Part shown: in pieces, positions 1 to 9,448 of the stretch
Position numbering within the stretch: the first letter of the stretch is position 1
Layout of the letters: each line of letters opens with the position of its first letter
Source: Burkholderiales bacterium PBB3
GTDB lineage: Bacteria; Pseudomonadota; Gammaproteobacteria; Burkholderiales; Burkholderiaceae_C
Reading direction: 5' to 3'
Assembly (NCBI GenBank): GCA_002256115.1
Contig: NKIK01000016.1
Span: 25,920 to 89,919 of the forward strand
Length of the DNA stretch: 64,000 bases
Made by a program: the position numbers and the translations under genes
Notes under the pieces: generated by a model
Database searches by the model: none
What the model was told of the DNA's origin: nothing
What the model saw: only the letters and a program-made list of their open reading frames with translations

Positions 1-38
1 GTCAGGGTGTAAATGATTTTGGATGCTTTGGTGGTCAT
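1..38 (-). CDS. icd: NADP-dependent isocitrate dehydrogenase, monomeric type (N-terminus only)
   Basis: Twelve complete codons are visible before the window ends, reading MTTKASKIIYTL on the minus strand. This matches the conserved opening of monomeric (about 740-residue) NADP isocitrate dehydrogenases, whose N-terminus typically reads S-x-IIYTLTDEAP. A purine-rich ribosome binding site (GAGGACACC) lies just upstream of the ATG. The enzyme would oxidatively decarboxylate isocitrate in the TCA cycle. The identification rests on a dozen residues, so it is tentative. Confidence 0.55.
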   Translation of the reverse strand, partial: MTTKASKIIYTL

Positions 39-124
39 AGGTGTCCTCGTTCTTCTGGTTGACTGATAGATAAGGTGTTTAGAGCGTAACTGTAACAAGA
101 CGGGCGGACAGGCTTGTGTAAGCT

Positions 125-3100
125 TTATTTCAGCCGGATAGGACGCGGATAGTCGCCCAGCTTGGGCAAAACCACCGGCTTCGCCGCCATGGCTTTCTTC
201 AGCTGGGCGATCGCTTCGTCCAGTTGCGCATCGCCGCCAGAAAAGGTGGCGCGCGGCAGGTTGTCGATCTCCACATCGGGCTTGACGCCCACACCCTCAA
301 TCAGGATGCGGCCTTCCGGGTCCATTTGCGCCGTCTCCGCCGCGCGCATGATGCCGTTGTCGATCAGGCGGTTCTGGTCCGAGAGCCACACCCCCGCACC
401 CGAGGTGGTTTTGCCAATCACCGGCCCCAGGCCCAGGCGCTTGAAGCCTTCGGCAAAGGTCTCGCCATCCGAATAGGTCTCTTCATTGGCCAGCACCACC
501 AGTTGCCCGCGGAATGCATGCTGCATATTCGAATAGGCGGGCGACCCCTCGGGCGATCGGGTTTGCCAAAATGCCCAGCCGCGGCGCAGCAGTTTTTCCA
601 GAATCCAGCTGTCAATATTGCCGCCGTTGTTAAAGCGGACATCAATGATCAGCCCTTCGCGGTCGGACTGCGCATAAAACTCGCGGGCAAAGTCGGCAAT
701 GTCGTCGCGCCCCATGGCGCGCAAGTGCACGTAGCCGATGCGTCCTTGCGAGGCAGCGTCTACCGCGCGCGCCCGGGAGTAGCGCCAATCGCCATAGCGC
801 AACTGCTGCTCGCGGCGCTGGGCCACGGGGGTCACGATGCGCTGCTGCTCCTTGCCCTCTGTGGTCAAGACCTGCAGCAGCACCTGCTTGCCCGCCTGTC
901 CGCGCAGCAGATCGCTAGGGTGCGCAGCATCCAGCACCTTGCGCCCGTTGATCGTGGTGATAACGTCACCCGGCTTGAAGTTCAAACCCGATTGGGCCAG
1001 CGGCGACACATCGCTGGGCAGCTCCGGATCGCTGCGGTAAATATGTTCGATCTTCCAGCCCCGCTCGGTGCGCTCCAGCCGGGCACCCAGGCCGGCCAGA
1101 CCGGGCTCCTCGGGTGCAACGCGCACGTCGCCTGCGCCGATCTGGCTGTGCAGCGCGCTCAACTCACCCACCATCTGCGCCATCAACTCGGCCAGCTCCG
1201 CGCGGTCGGTTACGCGCTCCACCAGGGGCTCGTATTTGGCGCGTGCCGCTTGCCAGTCCACACCGTGCATGGCCTTGTCATAGAAGTGGTCGCGGTGCAT
1301 GCGCCAGCCGTCGGCAAACAAGTAGCGCCATTCGGCTTTGGGGTCGGTGGCGATTTGCCAGTCGCTCCACTTGACCTGGAACTTGGGCAGCTCGGTGGGC
1401 AATTTGGGGGCAGCTTCCACCAGAAAAATATCCGGGGCGGCACCTGCGGCTGGCACGCGCACCAGCATCAGCTTCTTGCCATCGGCGCTCAGGTCAAACG
1501 ACCGCACATCGGCCGACACGGTCTCCGGGTTGCCGCCCAGGTTGTCAATGCTCAGTGTTTTCAGGCTGGGCTTGCGCTCCGTGCTGGCGTTGGCTTCGGT
1601 GTCCAGAAACCACAGCCGCTTGCCATCGGTACGCAAGGCATCGTAGTTGCCCGCAGGCAGTGGCACTTCGTAAATACGATCCGACAAACCGGCCCACACG
1701 ATGGCGGGCTTTTTAGCTGGTGGCTTGGGTGCGTCGGGCTTAGCCGTGGATGCAGTCGACGCTTCAGGCTTGGCATCGGGCTTGGCGTCTGGTTTCGCAT
1801 CCGGCTTGGCTTCGGCCTTGGTATCCGCGCCGCTGTCGGATTTGTCGGATGCGGGTGTCAACTCGTCCTTGGGGGCAAAAGGAAAGCGCTGGTCGGGCTG
1901 CAAGGCCAGCGCGTAGAGCTTGGTTCGCTTGTCAAAAAACGGCCCCATATTGCGATCACCCCAAGGGTTGGCTCTGCCGGTGACCGCAAAGTTGCGTTGC
2001 GACGCGAAGTACAGCCAGCGGCCATCGGGTGTGAACGTGATGGCGTCGGTGTCGTAGCGGTCGGTGGTCAGGGTGTGGGTCTTGCCATCGGCAATGCTGT
2101 ACAGGCGTAATTGCGCACGCTGCCCCGCTGTCAGGGGCTGGGTAAAAGCCAGGGCCAGGCTGTCGGGTGACCAGGTCAAGTGGCTGATGTCTGCCGTCAA
2201 GCGGTCATGGCCAATCAGCCGCGTGGCGGTCGGGCCACTGGCTTTCAGATCGGTCAAGAAAAGCTGGCCTTCCTTGTCGGTATGGGCAATGTAGCGGCCA
2301 TCGAGCGAGGGTTGCAGTTGCGTGCGCGGGGACTTGGCACCAAAGGTGATTTGCTGCGGAGCACCCAGACCATTGGCCGCCAGGCGCCAGATTTCGCGCT
2401 CACCGCTGAAGTCGCACAGCGCGAAGACTGTTTTGCTATCCGCGCTGAATTCGCCTTTGCGGCAGCGCCCTTGCTCGCTCTGGTTTAGCTCGGCGCGGCG
2501 CAGTGCGGCAATACCCTGCGTAGCCAATTGCCCGCGGCTGGCCAGCAGCACGCGCTCGCCATTGGGTGCCAGGGCGGTGTCAGTCAAAAACTCCTGCGGC
2601 TTTTTGATCCAGCGGGTGCGCTGGTGGTCAAAGTCGCCGCCCAGGCGAATGGCGACGCGTTGGCCTTCGCTGGCTGCGGGGGCTTCCAGGTCCAGCAAAT
2701 AAATGTCTGCACCCACTGCGATGCTCACGCGTGCACCGCTGATGGAGGCGTGGCGCACGTCCCAGCCTTTGAAGCGGCTGTGCTGGCGCAGGTCCCGTCC
2801 ATCCGCAGCCACCGACCACACATTGACCGTGCCGTCGCGGTCCGACAAGAACGCCACGCGCTCGCCCGCCGCGCTGCGGTAAGGCATGGGCCGTGAGTCA
2901 TTGGCACCGGGCGCCAGCAAAGGCGTAGCCTCCGCCGTACTGCTCAAGTCCAGCGTCCACAGCTTGGCCATGGCACCACCGCGGTACTGGCGCGCGTTGT
3001 CACCGCGCAAACCATTGCGCGTGAAGTACAGGCGCTTGCCATCGGCACTCAGCGCACCATCGCTGGCCTGGCCCACGGGCAGCGCACGGCGCTTCAAGGT

Positions 3101-3583
3101 GTTGGGGTTGACGGCATACAACTGGGTGATGGGTTGGCCCGTTTGCGATGGGCCGGTGTACAGCACCTCCCCCTGGGCAGTGAAGCCCCAGACGCGCTGG
3201 GGCGAGGCCTCCCAGCTCAGGCGCTTGGGTACGCCGCCAGTCACTGGCATCACATACACGTCGCCCGGGCCGTCGTATTGGGCCACAAAGGCCAGCCACT
3301 GGCCGTCGGCCGACACGGCCGGGAAGCTCTCGGCCCCCGGGTGGGTGGTGACCCGCTCCGCGCGGCCGCCGTTGGTGTCAGTGCGCCAGATATCGCCTTC
3401 GGCCACCAGATAAATCTGGTCGCCTTGCAAGGCTGGTTGGCGGTAAAAGCCCAGACCAGTGCTGGCTGTACTGGGTATTCTGGGTATTGGGGCGGCCGCA
3501 GGGGATGCGCTCAGCGCGCTCCCCATGGCAACAGTGATGGCGATGGCCAAGGCCAACGGAGACGACTTCAAGGGGAGCAGCAT
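125..3583 (-). CDS. Tricorn-like S41 family peptidase with N-terminal beta-propeller
   Basis: This is a predicted secreted serine protease of about 1152 residues. The chosen ATG at 3583 is followed by a typical Sec signal peptide (MLLPLKSS, a hydrophobic stretch, then ALSASPAAA). Two in-frame starts upstream (3652, 3637) would bury that signal. The N-terminal half carries WD40/TolB-type repeats (recurrent 'SADGKRLYF', 'SPDSLALAF'), forming the propeller seen in tricorn protease. An Ala/Lys/Pro/Asp-rich linker follows, then a helical domain with LHSQ, a PDZ domain and the S41 core. The core shows RFNNGG and YSDGETFAEG, where the Ser is the likely nucleophile, and ends GVGVKPDVEIDNLP. The family degrades peptides in the periplasm or outside the cell; the substrate here is unknown. 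Confidence 0.9.
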   Translation of the reverse strand: MLLPLKSSPLALAIAITVAMGSALSASPAAAPIPRIPSTASTGLGFYRQPALQGDQIYLVAEGDIWRTDTNGGRAERVTTHPGAESFPAVSADGQWLAFVAQYDGPGDVYVMPVTGGVPKRLSWEASPQRVWGFTAQGEVLYTGPSQTGQPITQLYAVNPNTLKRRALPVGQASDGALSADGKRLYFTRNGLRGDNARQYRGGAMAKLWTLDLSSTAEATPLLAPGANDSRPMPYRSAAGERVAFLSDRDGTVNVWSVAADGRDLRQHSRFKGWDVRHASISGARVSIAVGADIYLLDLEAPAASEGQRVAIRLGGDFDHQRTRWIKKPQEFLTDTALAPNGERVLLASRGQLATQGIAALRRAELNQSEQGRCRKGEFSADSKTVFALCDFSGEREIWRLAANGLGAPQQITFGAKSPRTQLQPSLDGRYIAHTDKEGQLFLTDLKASGPTATRLIGHDRLTADISHLTWSPDSLALAFTQPLTAGQRAQLRLYSIADGKTHTLTTDRYDTDAITFTPDGRWLYFASQRNFAVTGRANPWGDRNMGPFFDKRTKLYALALQPDQRFPFAPKDELTPASDKSDSGADTKAEAKPDAKPDAKPDAKPEASTASTAKPDAPKPPAKKPAIVWAGLSDRIYEVPLPAGNYDALRTDGKRLWFLDTEANASTERKPSLKTLSIDNLGGNPETVSADVRSFDLSADGKKLMLVRVPAAGAAPDIFLVEAAPKLPTELPKFQVKWSDWQIATDPKAEWRYLFADGWRMHRDHFYDKAMHGVDWQAARAKYEPLVERVTDRAELAELMAQMVGELSALHSQIGAGDVRVAPEEPGLAGLGARLERTERGWKIEHIYRSDPELPSDVSPLAQSGLNFKPGDVITTINGRKVLDAAHPSDLLRGQAGKQVLLQVLTTEGKEQQRIVTPVAQRREQQLRYGDWRYSRARAVDAASQGRIGYVHLRAMGRDDIADFAREFYAQSDREGLIIDVRFNNGGNIDSWILEKLLRRGWAFWQTRSPEGSPAYSNMQHAFRGQLVVLANEETYSDGETFAEGFKRLGLGPVIGKTTSGAGVWLSDQNRLIDNGIMRAAETAQMDPEGRILIEGVGVKPDVEIDNLPRATFSGGDAQLDEAIAQLKKAMAAKPVVLPKLGDYPRPIRLK
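1738..1840 (-). repeat. Lys-Pro-Asp-Ala tandem repeat in S41 protease linker
   Basis: Imperfect 12-bp units encode consecutive KPDA tetrapeptides (about four, plus KPEA and AEA variants) in the linker between the propeller and the protease half of the tricorn-like gene. It is probably a flexible, length-variable spacer. Confidence 0.7.
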
Positions 3584-3699
3584 GGCACTTTTCTCGGCGG
3601 TAGGGAACAAGACGACAGACGCTTGGGAGGAAAGCATTATGCGCAGCCCCATGCAGCAAGTTCGGCATAAACAGCCACCCGGCGCGTTAAACTGCTTCC

Positions 3700-4482
3700 A
3701 TGTGCCAACTGCTAGGAATGAACAGCCTCTTGCCCGCCAGCTTGACGCTGAGTTTTACGGGTTTTGCCCAGCGCGGCGGCTGCACCGACCACCACTCCGA
3801 TGGCTGGGGTATTGCCTTCTTTGAGAGCGATGGCCCGACGCCCGGCAAGGCTGCCCGCCACTTTGTCGACAAAGAAAGTGCGGCCACATCCCCCATCGCG
3901 CAAATGTTGCGCACCTACCCCATCAAAAGCCACAACGTGGTGGCCCACGTACGCAAGGCCACGGTGGGTGCGGTAGCGCTGGAAAACTGCCACCCCTTTG
4001 TGCGTGAGCTGTGGGGGCGCTACTGGGTGTTTGCCCACAATGGCGATTTGAAAGACTTCCACCCGCTACTGCATGGCAGCTTCAGGCCGGTGGGCAGCAC
4101 CGACAGTGAGCTGGCTTTTTGCTGGCTGCTGCAGGAGATGAACAAATCCCACGCGGGCGTACCCAGCGTGGAGGAACTGACCCACACCCTGAACGAGCTG
4201 GTGCCCCGCATTGCCAAGCACGGCACGTTCAACTTTTTGTTGAGTAACGGGCAAGCCCTGTGGGCCCACGCCAGTACCAAGCTGCACTACGTCGTGCGCC
4301 AGCACCCGTTTAGCCAGGTGCAGCTGAAAGACGAAGACGTGAGCGTGGACTTGTCGGAACTGAACTCCCCCGAGGACCGCCTGGTGATTGTGGTGACGGA
4401 GCCCTTGACCACCAATGAAACCTGGGTGGCGATGGCTGCGGGAGAGATCAAGGTGTTTGTGGATGGCAGTCCGTTGGGTTAG
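3700..4482 (+). CDS. Class II glutamine amidotransferase (YafJ-type)
   Basis: The protein has 260 residues. It starts MCQLLGM, so Cys2 becomes the N-terminal nucleophile after Met removal, as in Ntn-type class II glutaminases. The motifs TDHHSDGWG, VVAHVRKATVG and FAHNGDL follow the order of the GATase_6 / YafJ fold. There is no synthetase or phosphosugar domain, so the partner or acceptor that uses the released ammonia is unknown. YafJ homologues are stand-alone enzymes of unclear pathway. The gene is divergent from the upstream protease with a short intergenic gap. Confidence 0.88.
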   Translation: MCQLLGMNSLLPASLTLSFTGFAQRGGCTDHHSDGWGIAFFESDGPTPGKAARHFVDKESAATSPIAQMLRTYPIKSHNVVAHVRKATVGAVALENCHPFVRELWGRYWVFAHNGDLKDFHPLLHGSFRPVGSTDSELAFCWLLQEMNKSHAGVPSVEELTHTLNELVPRIAKHGTFNFLLSNGQALWAHASTKLHYVVRQHPFSQVQLKDEDVSVDLSELNSPEDRLVIVVTEPLTTNETWVAMAAGEIKVFVDGSPLG

Positions 4483-4897
4483 TTGCGGCACCGCGTCGCT
4501 ACCAAATTCATAGCTACTCAGGCAGTAAATACCTGGGCCACAGGCCTGAAACGTTTGGAATTTGCTTTGGAAGGCCGTTTTAAAGCCTTTTCGATGCACC
4601 TGGATGCACGCGCATCCGTTGGCCATACCTTGGAACGCTTGGGTGACAAATCCAATGATGCAAAGCGGACGTTCGCAGGTGCGCGTTTAAGATGCTTGCC
4701 GACGACTCCAATCGAGCGGAAGCGGTCGGTCGTTGGCGTGGCCCAATTTGCATAAGAGAGTGGTTGACAGACATTCGCTCGTTCAAACTCAGCCAATCGG
4801 ATCAGCACGATGTCCTCAACACCCCACCAATCCGCGCATCAATAGTCATCCGCATGCTGATCTCCCAAATTGCCTATCGGGCAATCGAGATATTGCG
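4483..4897. other. Intergenic region with no supported gene
   Basis: About 415 bases with only short, unconvincing open frames on both strands. The first part (about 4501-4555) contains a diverged relative of the family A interspersed repeat. I see no RNA gene or coding signal in the rest. Confidence 0.5.
4501..4555 (+). repeat. Diverged family A-like interspersed repeat
   Basis: The segment shares its ends with clear family A copies (CATAGCTACTC near the start, GGCCTGAAACG near the end) but has a different centre (AGGCAGTAAATACC). It directly follows the amidotransferase gene. The relation to family A is inferred from the shared ends only. Confidence 0.4.
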
Positions 4898-4925
4898 AAA
4901 CCGGAGTCCGAACTGGCTCCGGTTT
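4898..4925. terminator. Intrinsic terminator hairpin
   Basis: A 9-bp perfect stem (AAACCGGAG paired with CTCCGGTTT) with a 10-nt loop is followed by TTTT on the plus strand. It lies just beyond the stop codon of the minus-strand lipoprotein gene and could terminate transcription in both directions. Confidence 0.65.
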
Positions 4926-4944
4926 TAACATCACTCCTGTACGT

Positions 4945-5886
4945 TTAGCGGTTATGAGAGACCGGTGCAGCGGGTTGGCTCGCAGCAGAGGCAGGGGGGT
5001 GAATCAGAAAGCTGCGCAGTAACTCTTGCGATGGCAGGGCAATTTCGCGCCAACGAGTCAGTAGTTCTAACGGAATAGAAAAGCGAACATCCACGCCATT
5101 GACGCTGATGTAGCTGTCGCAAGCCTGTAAATCACACGAGTCCACATACAGGGCCTCTACCTCAGGTGTGCCAACCGGGGTGAAGAGGGTTTGTTCCGAT
5201 CCGAGAACTACACAATTGGGCGGTACCGGTGGGCCATCGGGCGATCCTTGTAGATCGGCCTCAGTGAAGGGAATTGAGTGGGATTGGTCTATGTGATCAC
5301 GCATGGCTTTTTGGGTCTGCGCAAGCTGCCGTTGCAGTTCGACATGGCTGATGTCAGCATGTTTCTCAAAACATCGCAGCGGGGCATAGCGCTGTAAACC
5401 AGCAAGCGGACTGAGTTGCACATAGGGTGTTGATGAGCTGGTACGCGGGTCTGATTTGTCAATGTTTACGCGCATGAACTGCTCTGCACTTCCTACCCCG
5501 AAATTCAACATCATTCTGAAGCGCCCATGGTGAGCTTTATAGAACTCTTTTCGTAAGGCTTCAGCTTGGGGGCTGCGGTAGTCCATGCCAGCCCAGGGGT
5601 ATGGGGGTGCCAAGAGGCTGGGTATTTTTTCAGGCAGTTCAAAGTTGATGGGGACTTTGGGTCTATCGCCTAGTGTTTGAATTCCATCCCACTCCACATA
5701 GGCCTTTGGAATGTAGAAAGTAATCTTCTTGCCCTTGTACGGCCCCTCTTGCGCACCCGATGGAAACGTTGCCTCCACGTACTGTTTGCCCGGGAAAACC
5801 CCTTTGGGCAATTCAGGTTGTTTCTCGCCGCACCCGGCGCCGGTTAAAGCTAGCGCAATGCAAAGCGTGATCGTCCATTTAGACAT
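4945..5886 (-). CDS. Hypothetical lipoprotein
   Basis: The protein has 313 residues. It opens with a lipoprotein signal (MSKWTITLCIALALTGAGC), the lipobox placing the acylated Cys at residue 19, so it should be membrane anchored on the periplasmic side. A ribosome binding site (GAGGT) sits nine bases before the ATG. Four further Cys (RCFEKH, PNCVVL, DSCDLQACD) may form disulfides. The C-terminus is rich in Ala, Pro and Ser. I do not recognise a family and assign no function. Confidence 0.75.
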   Translation of the reverse strand: MSKWTITLCIALALTGAGCGEKQPELPKGVFPGKQYVEATFPSGAQEGPYKGKKITFYIPKAYVEWDGIQTLGDRPKVPINFELPEKIPSLLAPPYPWAGMDYRSPQAEALRKEFYKAHHGRFRMMLNFGVGSAEQFMRVNIDKSDPRTSSSTPYVQLSPLAGLQRYAPLRCFEKHADISHVELQRQLAQTQKAMRDHIDQSHSIPFTEADLQGSPDGPPVPPNCVVLGSEQTLFTPVGTPEVEALYVDSCDLQACDSYISVNGVDVRFSIPLELLTRWREIALPSQELLRSFLIHPPASAASQPAAPVSHNR

Positions 5887-6279
5887 CTACCATTACCTCA
5901 CCACTCTCTCAATATTGATAGCGGCAATCACATTACGGATCTCCTCCCGCTGCCCATATCTGATCTAACGAAAATTACTGAAATGACCTTACGTCTAAAA
6001 CTCAGTCGCCCTGCCAATTGAACGCTGCACCGACACAACCAAACATTGCAGGGACTCAATAGAGCCATGATCGCAGAACCAACGCATATCCTGTTTGATT
6101 TGCATGGTTGTGCCTCAAAGTATCAACGTTGAAGTCTCATTCTCACCGACTGCTTTGGAGCGCAGCGAAAGACCGCAATGGGCCTGACCCCGTACTTTGA
6201 TGGATGATCACTGCAAAGCATGTTGTGTACCCCAACCCTTACACCCGCTTTATCCCTCACCCTCTAAATCGGCAGCGAT
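5887..6279. other. Intergenic region, nothing recognised
   Basis: About 390 bases, lower in GC than the flanks, between the divergently oriented lipoprotein and DUF2237 genes. Promoters for both must lie here, but I see no clear -35/-10 pair, RNA gene, repeat or plausible coding frame. Confidence 0.4.
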
Positions 6280-6639
6280 ATGACCGCATTAAACGTACTC
6301 GGGAGCCCGCTGGTGGCGTGCTCCTTTTCCCCTTTGACAGGCTATTTCCGCGATGGATGCTGTAACACCGATGGAAACGACCGCGGCACGCATGTGGTGT
6401 GCGCCAAGGTGACGGCTGAGTTTTTAAACTATTCGTTGGCGCGGGGGAATGACTTGATCACGCCCCGGCCCGAAAGTCGTTTTGCCGGGCTCAAGCCGGG
6501 AGACCGCTGGTGTCTGTGCGCCTTGCGCTGGAAAGAGGCTTTGTTATCCGGGGTAGCGCCGCCCGTATGGCTAGAGGCAACGCATGCCAAAGCCCTGGAG
6601 CTGGTGACTTTGGAAGAACTCCAGCTGCACGCGCTTTAG
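6280..6639 (+). CDS. DUF2237 family protein
   Basis: The 119-residue protein has the DUF2237 layout: NVLGSPLVACSFSPLTGYFRDGCCNT near the start (shown to the reader as 'NVLGSPL' then 'TGYFRDGCC'), GTHVVCAKVTAEFL in the middle, and PGDRWCLCALRWKEAL near the end. Conserved Cys pairs suggest metal binding or a redox role, but the family has no established function. It is convergent with gshB, whose stop lies three bases downstream. Confidence 0.85.
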   Translation: MTALNVLGSPLVACSFSPLTGYFRDGCCNTDGNDRGTHVVCAKVTAEFLNYSLARGNDLITPRPESRFAGLKPGDRWCLCALRWKEALLSGVAPPVWLEATHAKALELVTLEELQLHAL

Positions 6640-6642
6640 CCT

Positions 6643-7584
6643 CTAAAGCGCGGCCTCCAGCGCATCCACAAACATCGCCGCCACATCAAAGCCCATCTGG
6701 TCGGTGATTTCCTGAAAGCAGGTCGGGCTGGTGACATTGATCTCGGTGAGCTTGTCGCCAATGATGTCCAGCCCCACCAGCAGCAGGCCGCGCGCCGCAA
6801 GAATCGGCCCCAGCGCTTCGGCAATCGCACGGTCGCTGTCGGTCAACGGCTGGGCAACGCCCTTGCCGCCGGCAGCCAGGTTGCCACGCACCTCGCCACC
6901 CTGCGGAATGCGCGCCAAGCAAAAGGGCACTGGCTTGCCGCCAATCACCAGCACACGTTTGTCGCCTTCGCTGATCGCGGGCAAGAACTTTTGCACCATG
7001 ATGGTTTCGGCGCCGTCTTTGTTCAGCGTCTCGATGATGCTGCCCAGATTCAATCCGTCTTCTTTGACGCGGAAGATACCGGTGCCACCCATGCCGTCCA
7101 GCGGCTTCAGGATGATGTCTTTATGCTCAGCGTGGAAGCGCTTCACCAGCGCGGCGTCGCGCGTCACTATGGTGGGGCCGATGAACTGGGGGAACTCCAG
7201 AATCGCCAGCTTCTCCGGGTGGTCGCGCAGCGCGCGGGGCTTGTTGAACACCTTGGCACCCTCGCGCTCGGCTTGCTCTAGCAAGTGGGTGGCGTAAAAG
7301 AATTCGGAATCAAAGGGCGGGTCTTTGCGCATGACGATGCCGCCAAAGTCCTTCAGCGCGCGCACGCCGGTCGCATCTTCGGTAAACCACTGCAGCTTGT
7401 CGCCCGTGAGCGTGATGCTGCGCACGCTGGCGGACACCACACCGCCACGCTCCCACACGATGTCTTTCGGGTGGCAGGCACTGATGTGGTGGCCGCGGCG
7501 CTGGGCCTCGCGCATCATCGCAAAGGTGGTGTCTTTGTAGATCTTGAACGACTCCAGCGGGTCGGCTACGAACAGAAGTTCCAT
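6643..7584 (-). CDS. gshB: Glutathione synthase
   Basis: The 313-residue protein is the ATP-grasp enzyme that joins glycine to gamma-glutamylcysteine, the second step of glutathione synthesis in the cytoplasm. It shows the prokaryotic GshB N-terminus (VADPLESFKIYKDTTFAMM), the ATP-binding KPLDGMGGTGIFRV and the metal-binding NVTSPTCFQEI. The length matches the family (about 315). gshA lies about 4 kb upstream on the same strand, separated by benE, a GNAT gene and kup, so the pathway is clustered but not contiguous. Confidence 0.96.
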   Translation of the reverse strand: MELLFVADPLESFKIYKDTTFAMMREAQRRGHHISACHPKDIVWERGGVVSASVRSITLTGDKLQWFTEDATGVRALKDFGGIVMRKDPPFDSEFFYATHLLEQAEREGAKVFNKPRALRDHPEKLAILEFPQFIGPTIVTRDAALVKRFHAEHKDIILKPLDGMGGTGIFRVKEDGLNLGSIIETLNKDGAETIMVQKFLPAISEGDKRVLVIGGKPVPFCLARIPQGGEVRGNLAAGGKGVAQPLTDSDRAIAEALGPILAARGLLLVGLDIIGDKLTEINVTSPTCFQEITDQMGFDVAAMFVDALEAAL

Positions 7585-7638
7585 GGTGTCTCTTGCAAAA
7601 AAGTGAAAGGGGTGCCAACAGCGCAGCGCAAGGGCCGG

Positions 7639-8856
7639 TCAGACCTTGGCCTGGGGCATACGCCCGTAGTGTTGCACTAAAAGCGCAACCGCGCCGGCCA
7701 CCACGCCCCAAAAGGCCGAACCGACTCCGGCAACGACCACGCCACTGAGCGTTACCAAAAACGTAATGAGCGCCGCCTCGCGGTTGCGCTCATCTTGCAA
7801 GGCCGCATGCATGGCACCGCCAATGGTGCCCAACAGGGCCAGGCCCGCAATGGCCGCTACCAGCTCTTTGGGGAAGGCCGTCAACACCCCGGTGATAGCA
7901 GCACCAAATAGACCGATAGCGATATAAATTGCGCCGCAAGACGCGGCAGCGGTATAGCGGCGCGCCGGGTTGCTATGGGCCTCTGGCCCCATACAAATGG
8001 CCGCAGTGATGGCGCTCAAGTTGAGCGCGAAAGCGCCAAAGGGTGCCAGCACCAGTGTCATGAGTCCAGTGAGCGTGATGACTTTGGATATTGGAATACC
8101 CGCATCACCGCCCTCAGCACGGCGATCCGCAAAGCCAGCCGCCTGAATAGCGGCCACACCGGGCAGGTTTTGGGACGCCATAGTCACCACAAACAAGGGC
8201 AGAGACATACTGATGAATGCCGCCCACGAAAACTTCGGGGCCACAAACACCGGGACGGTCAAGCCCAACTGAATATCAACCGCAGTGAATTCGGCGCGAA
8301 AAGCGACAAAAACAATGGCCACCAGCAAAGTCAATGGCACGGCATAGCGCGGCAGGAACCTCTTGCCCACAAGGTAGGCCAACAGCATCGTGACCACCAG
8401 CGGCAATGCGGTTTGTGCGGCCACAAAACCCGACAAGCCAAAGCGCGCCAATACACCGGCCAGCAGCGCCGATGCCAAGGCCAGCGGAATGCGGTTCATG
8501 ACCCGCTCAAACCAGCCGGTGGCACCCGCCAATGTGATGAGCAGCGCACATAGCATGAAGGCCCCAACGCCGTCCGCCATGTCGAAGCCACCGGCCGTGG
8601 CTGCCGTCGCCAATACGGCGGCACCTGGGGTACTCCAGGCCACCATCACTGGCTTTTTTAGCCATAGTGAGGGCAGCAAAGAGCAAACCCCCATGCCGAT
8701 GCCCAGTGCCCACATCCAAGAGGCCACCATGGCGGGCGTAGCACCCAGCGCCAGCGCGGCCTGAAACACAATCGCCACCGAACTGGTAAACCCCACCAGC
8801 ACCGCGACAAAGCCCGCACTGGCGCTAGAGAGGCTCAAATCTTTGAAAAATGACAT
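7639..8856 (-). CDS. benE: Benzoate/H+ symporter, BenE family
   Basis: This is an inner-membrane transporter of about 405 residues with 11-12 hydrophobic segments and the BenE pattern (FGLSGFVAAQTALPLVVT, VFVAPKFSWAAF, ASQNLPGVAAI). Family members import benzoate or similar aromatics. No aromatic-catabolism genes are nearby, so the substrate is open. I chose MSFFKDL (8856). An ATG three codons earlier (8865) is equally possible, and the longest frame would overlap the GNAT gene. Confidence 0.85.
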   Translation of the reverse strand: MSFFKDLSLSSASAGFVAVLVGFTSSVAIVFQAALALGATPAMVASWMWALGIGMGVCSLLPSLWLKKPVMVAWSTPGAAVLATAATAGGFDMADGVGAFMLCALLITLAGATGWFERVMNRIPLALASALLAGVLARFGLSGFVAAQTALPLVVTMLLAYLVGKRFLPRYAVPLTLLVAIVFVAFRAEFTAVDIQLGLTVPVFVAPKFSWAAFISMSLPLFVVTMASQNLPGVAAIQAAGFADRRAEGGDAGIPISKVITLTGLMTLVLAPFGAFALNLSAITAAICMGPEAHSNPARRYTAAASCGAIYIAIGLFGAAITGVLTAFPKELVAAIAGLALLGTIGGAMHAALQDERNREAALITFLVTLSGVVVAGVGSAFWGVVAGAVALLVQHYGRMPQAKV

Positions 8857-8888
8857 GGCGGGCATTGTGGCATTGCCGCTTGGTCCGC

Positions 8889-9443
8889 TCACACTTGGGG
8901 GTTGATCCGCGCGTTGAGCACCATGTCTTCCCACCGACCGGCAATCTTCAGGTATTGGCGGGCATAGCCTTCGCGCTCAAAACCTAGGCGCTGCAGCAGG
9001 GCAGCGCTGCGGGTGTTGGACGGCATGTGGTTGGCCATGATGCGGTGCAGCCCACAGGTGCCGAACATATACGCCATGCCCGCCTGCACCACCTCGTACC
9101 CCAAGCCTTGGCCCTGCCGGTACTCGGCGACCGAATAGCCGAGGTAACAGGCCTGGAGCGGCCCGCGCACGATGTTGGTGAAATTGCAAGCCGCCACCAT
9201 GACTCCCGTAGCGGCATCCAGCGCCAGGAACTGTACGGCGGTACCGGCTTCAAACGCTTGCAAAGACATTTCAGCCTTGCGCGCGGTGACCTGCTCCAGC
9301 GTACCCTCGGCGGAATCACGGGCTGGCTCCCAGGGGCCTAAGTGCGCGGCATTGTGGATGCGGTAGTCCAACCAGGCATTGGCATGCTCTGGTCGCAACA
9401 GCGTGAGCACACAGCGCGGCGTCCGCAGCTCGGGCAGGTCCAC
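8889..9443 (-). CDS. GNAT family N-acetyltransferase (RimJ/RimL-like)
   Basis: The 184-residue protein has the RimJ/RimL arrangement: an N-terminal LRTPRCVLTLL strand, VMVAACNFTNIVRGP, the acetyl-CoA loop region YRQGQGLGYEVVQAG, and MANHMPSNTRSAALLQRLGF. Family members acetylate N-terminal or side-chain amines using acetyl-CoA. Whether it modifies a ribosomal protein or a small molecule cannot be told. Its ATG is five bases after the kup stop, so the two are probably cotranscribed. Confidence 0.87.
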   Translation of the reverse strand: MDLPELRTPRCVLTLLRPEHANAWLDYRIHNAAHLGPWEPARDSAEGTLEQVTARKAEMSLQAFEAGTAVQFLALDAATGVMVAACNFTNIVRGPLQACYLGYSVAEYRQGQGLGYEVVQAGMAYMFGTCGLHRIMANHMPSNTRSAALLQRLGFEREGYARQYLKIAGRWEDMVLNARINPQV

Positions 9444-9448
9444 GGTGC

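Noticed and set aside
224..2110. Long plus-strand open frame of 628 codons
   Set aside because: It is antisense to the S41 protease, rich in Gln/Gly/His/Leu with no recognisable domain; a typical shadow frame in high-GC DNA.
4518..4808. Minus-strand frame of 96 codons in the gap after the amidotransferase gene
   Set aside because: No ribosome binding site, no similarity recognised, and it overlaps a repeat-derived sequence; too weak to call.
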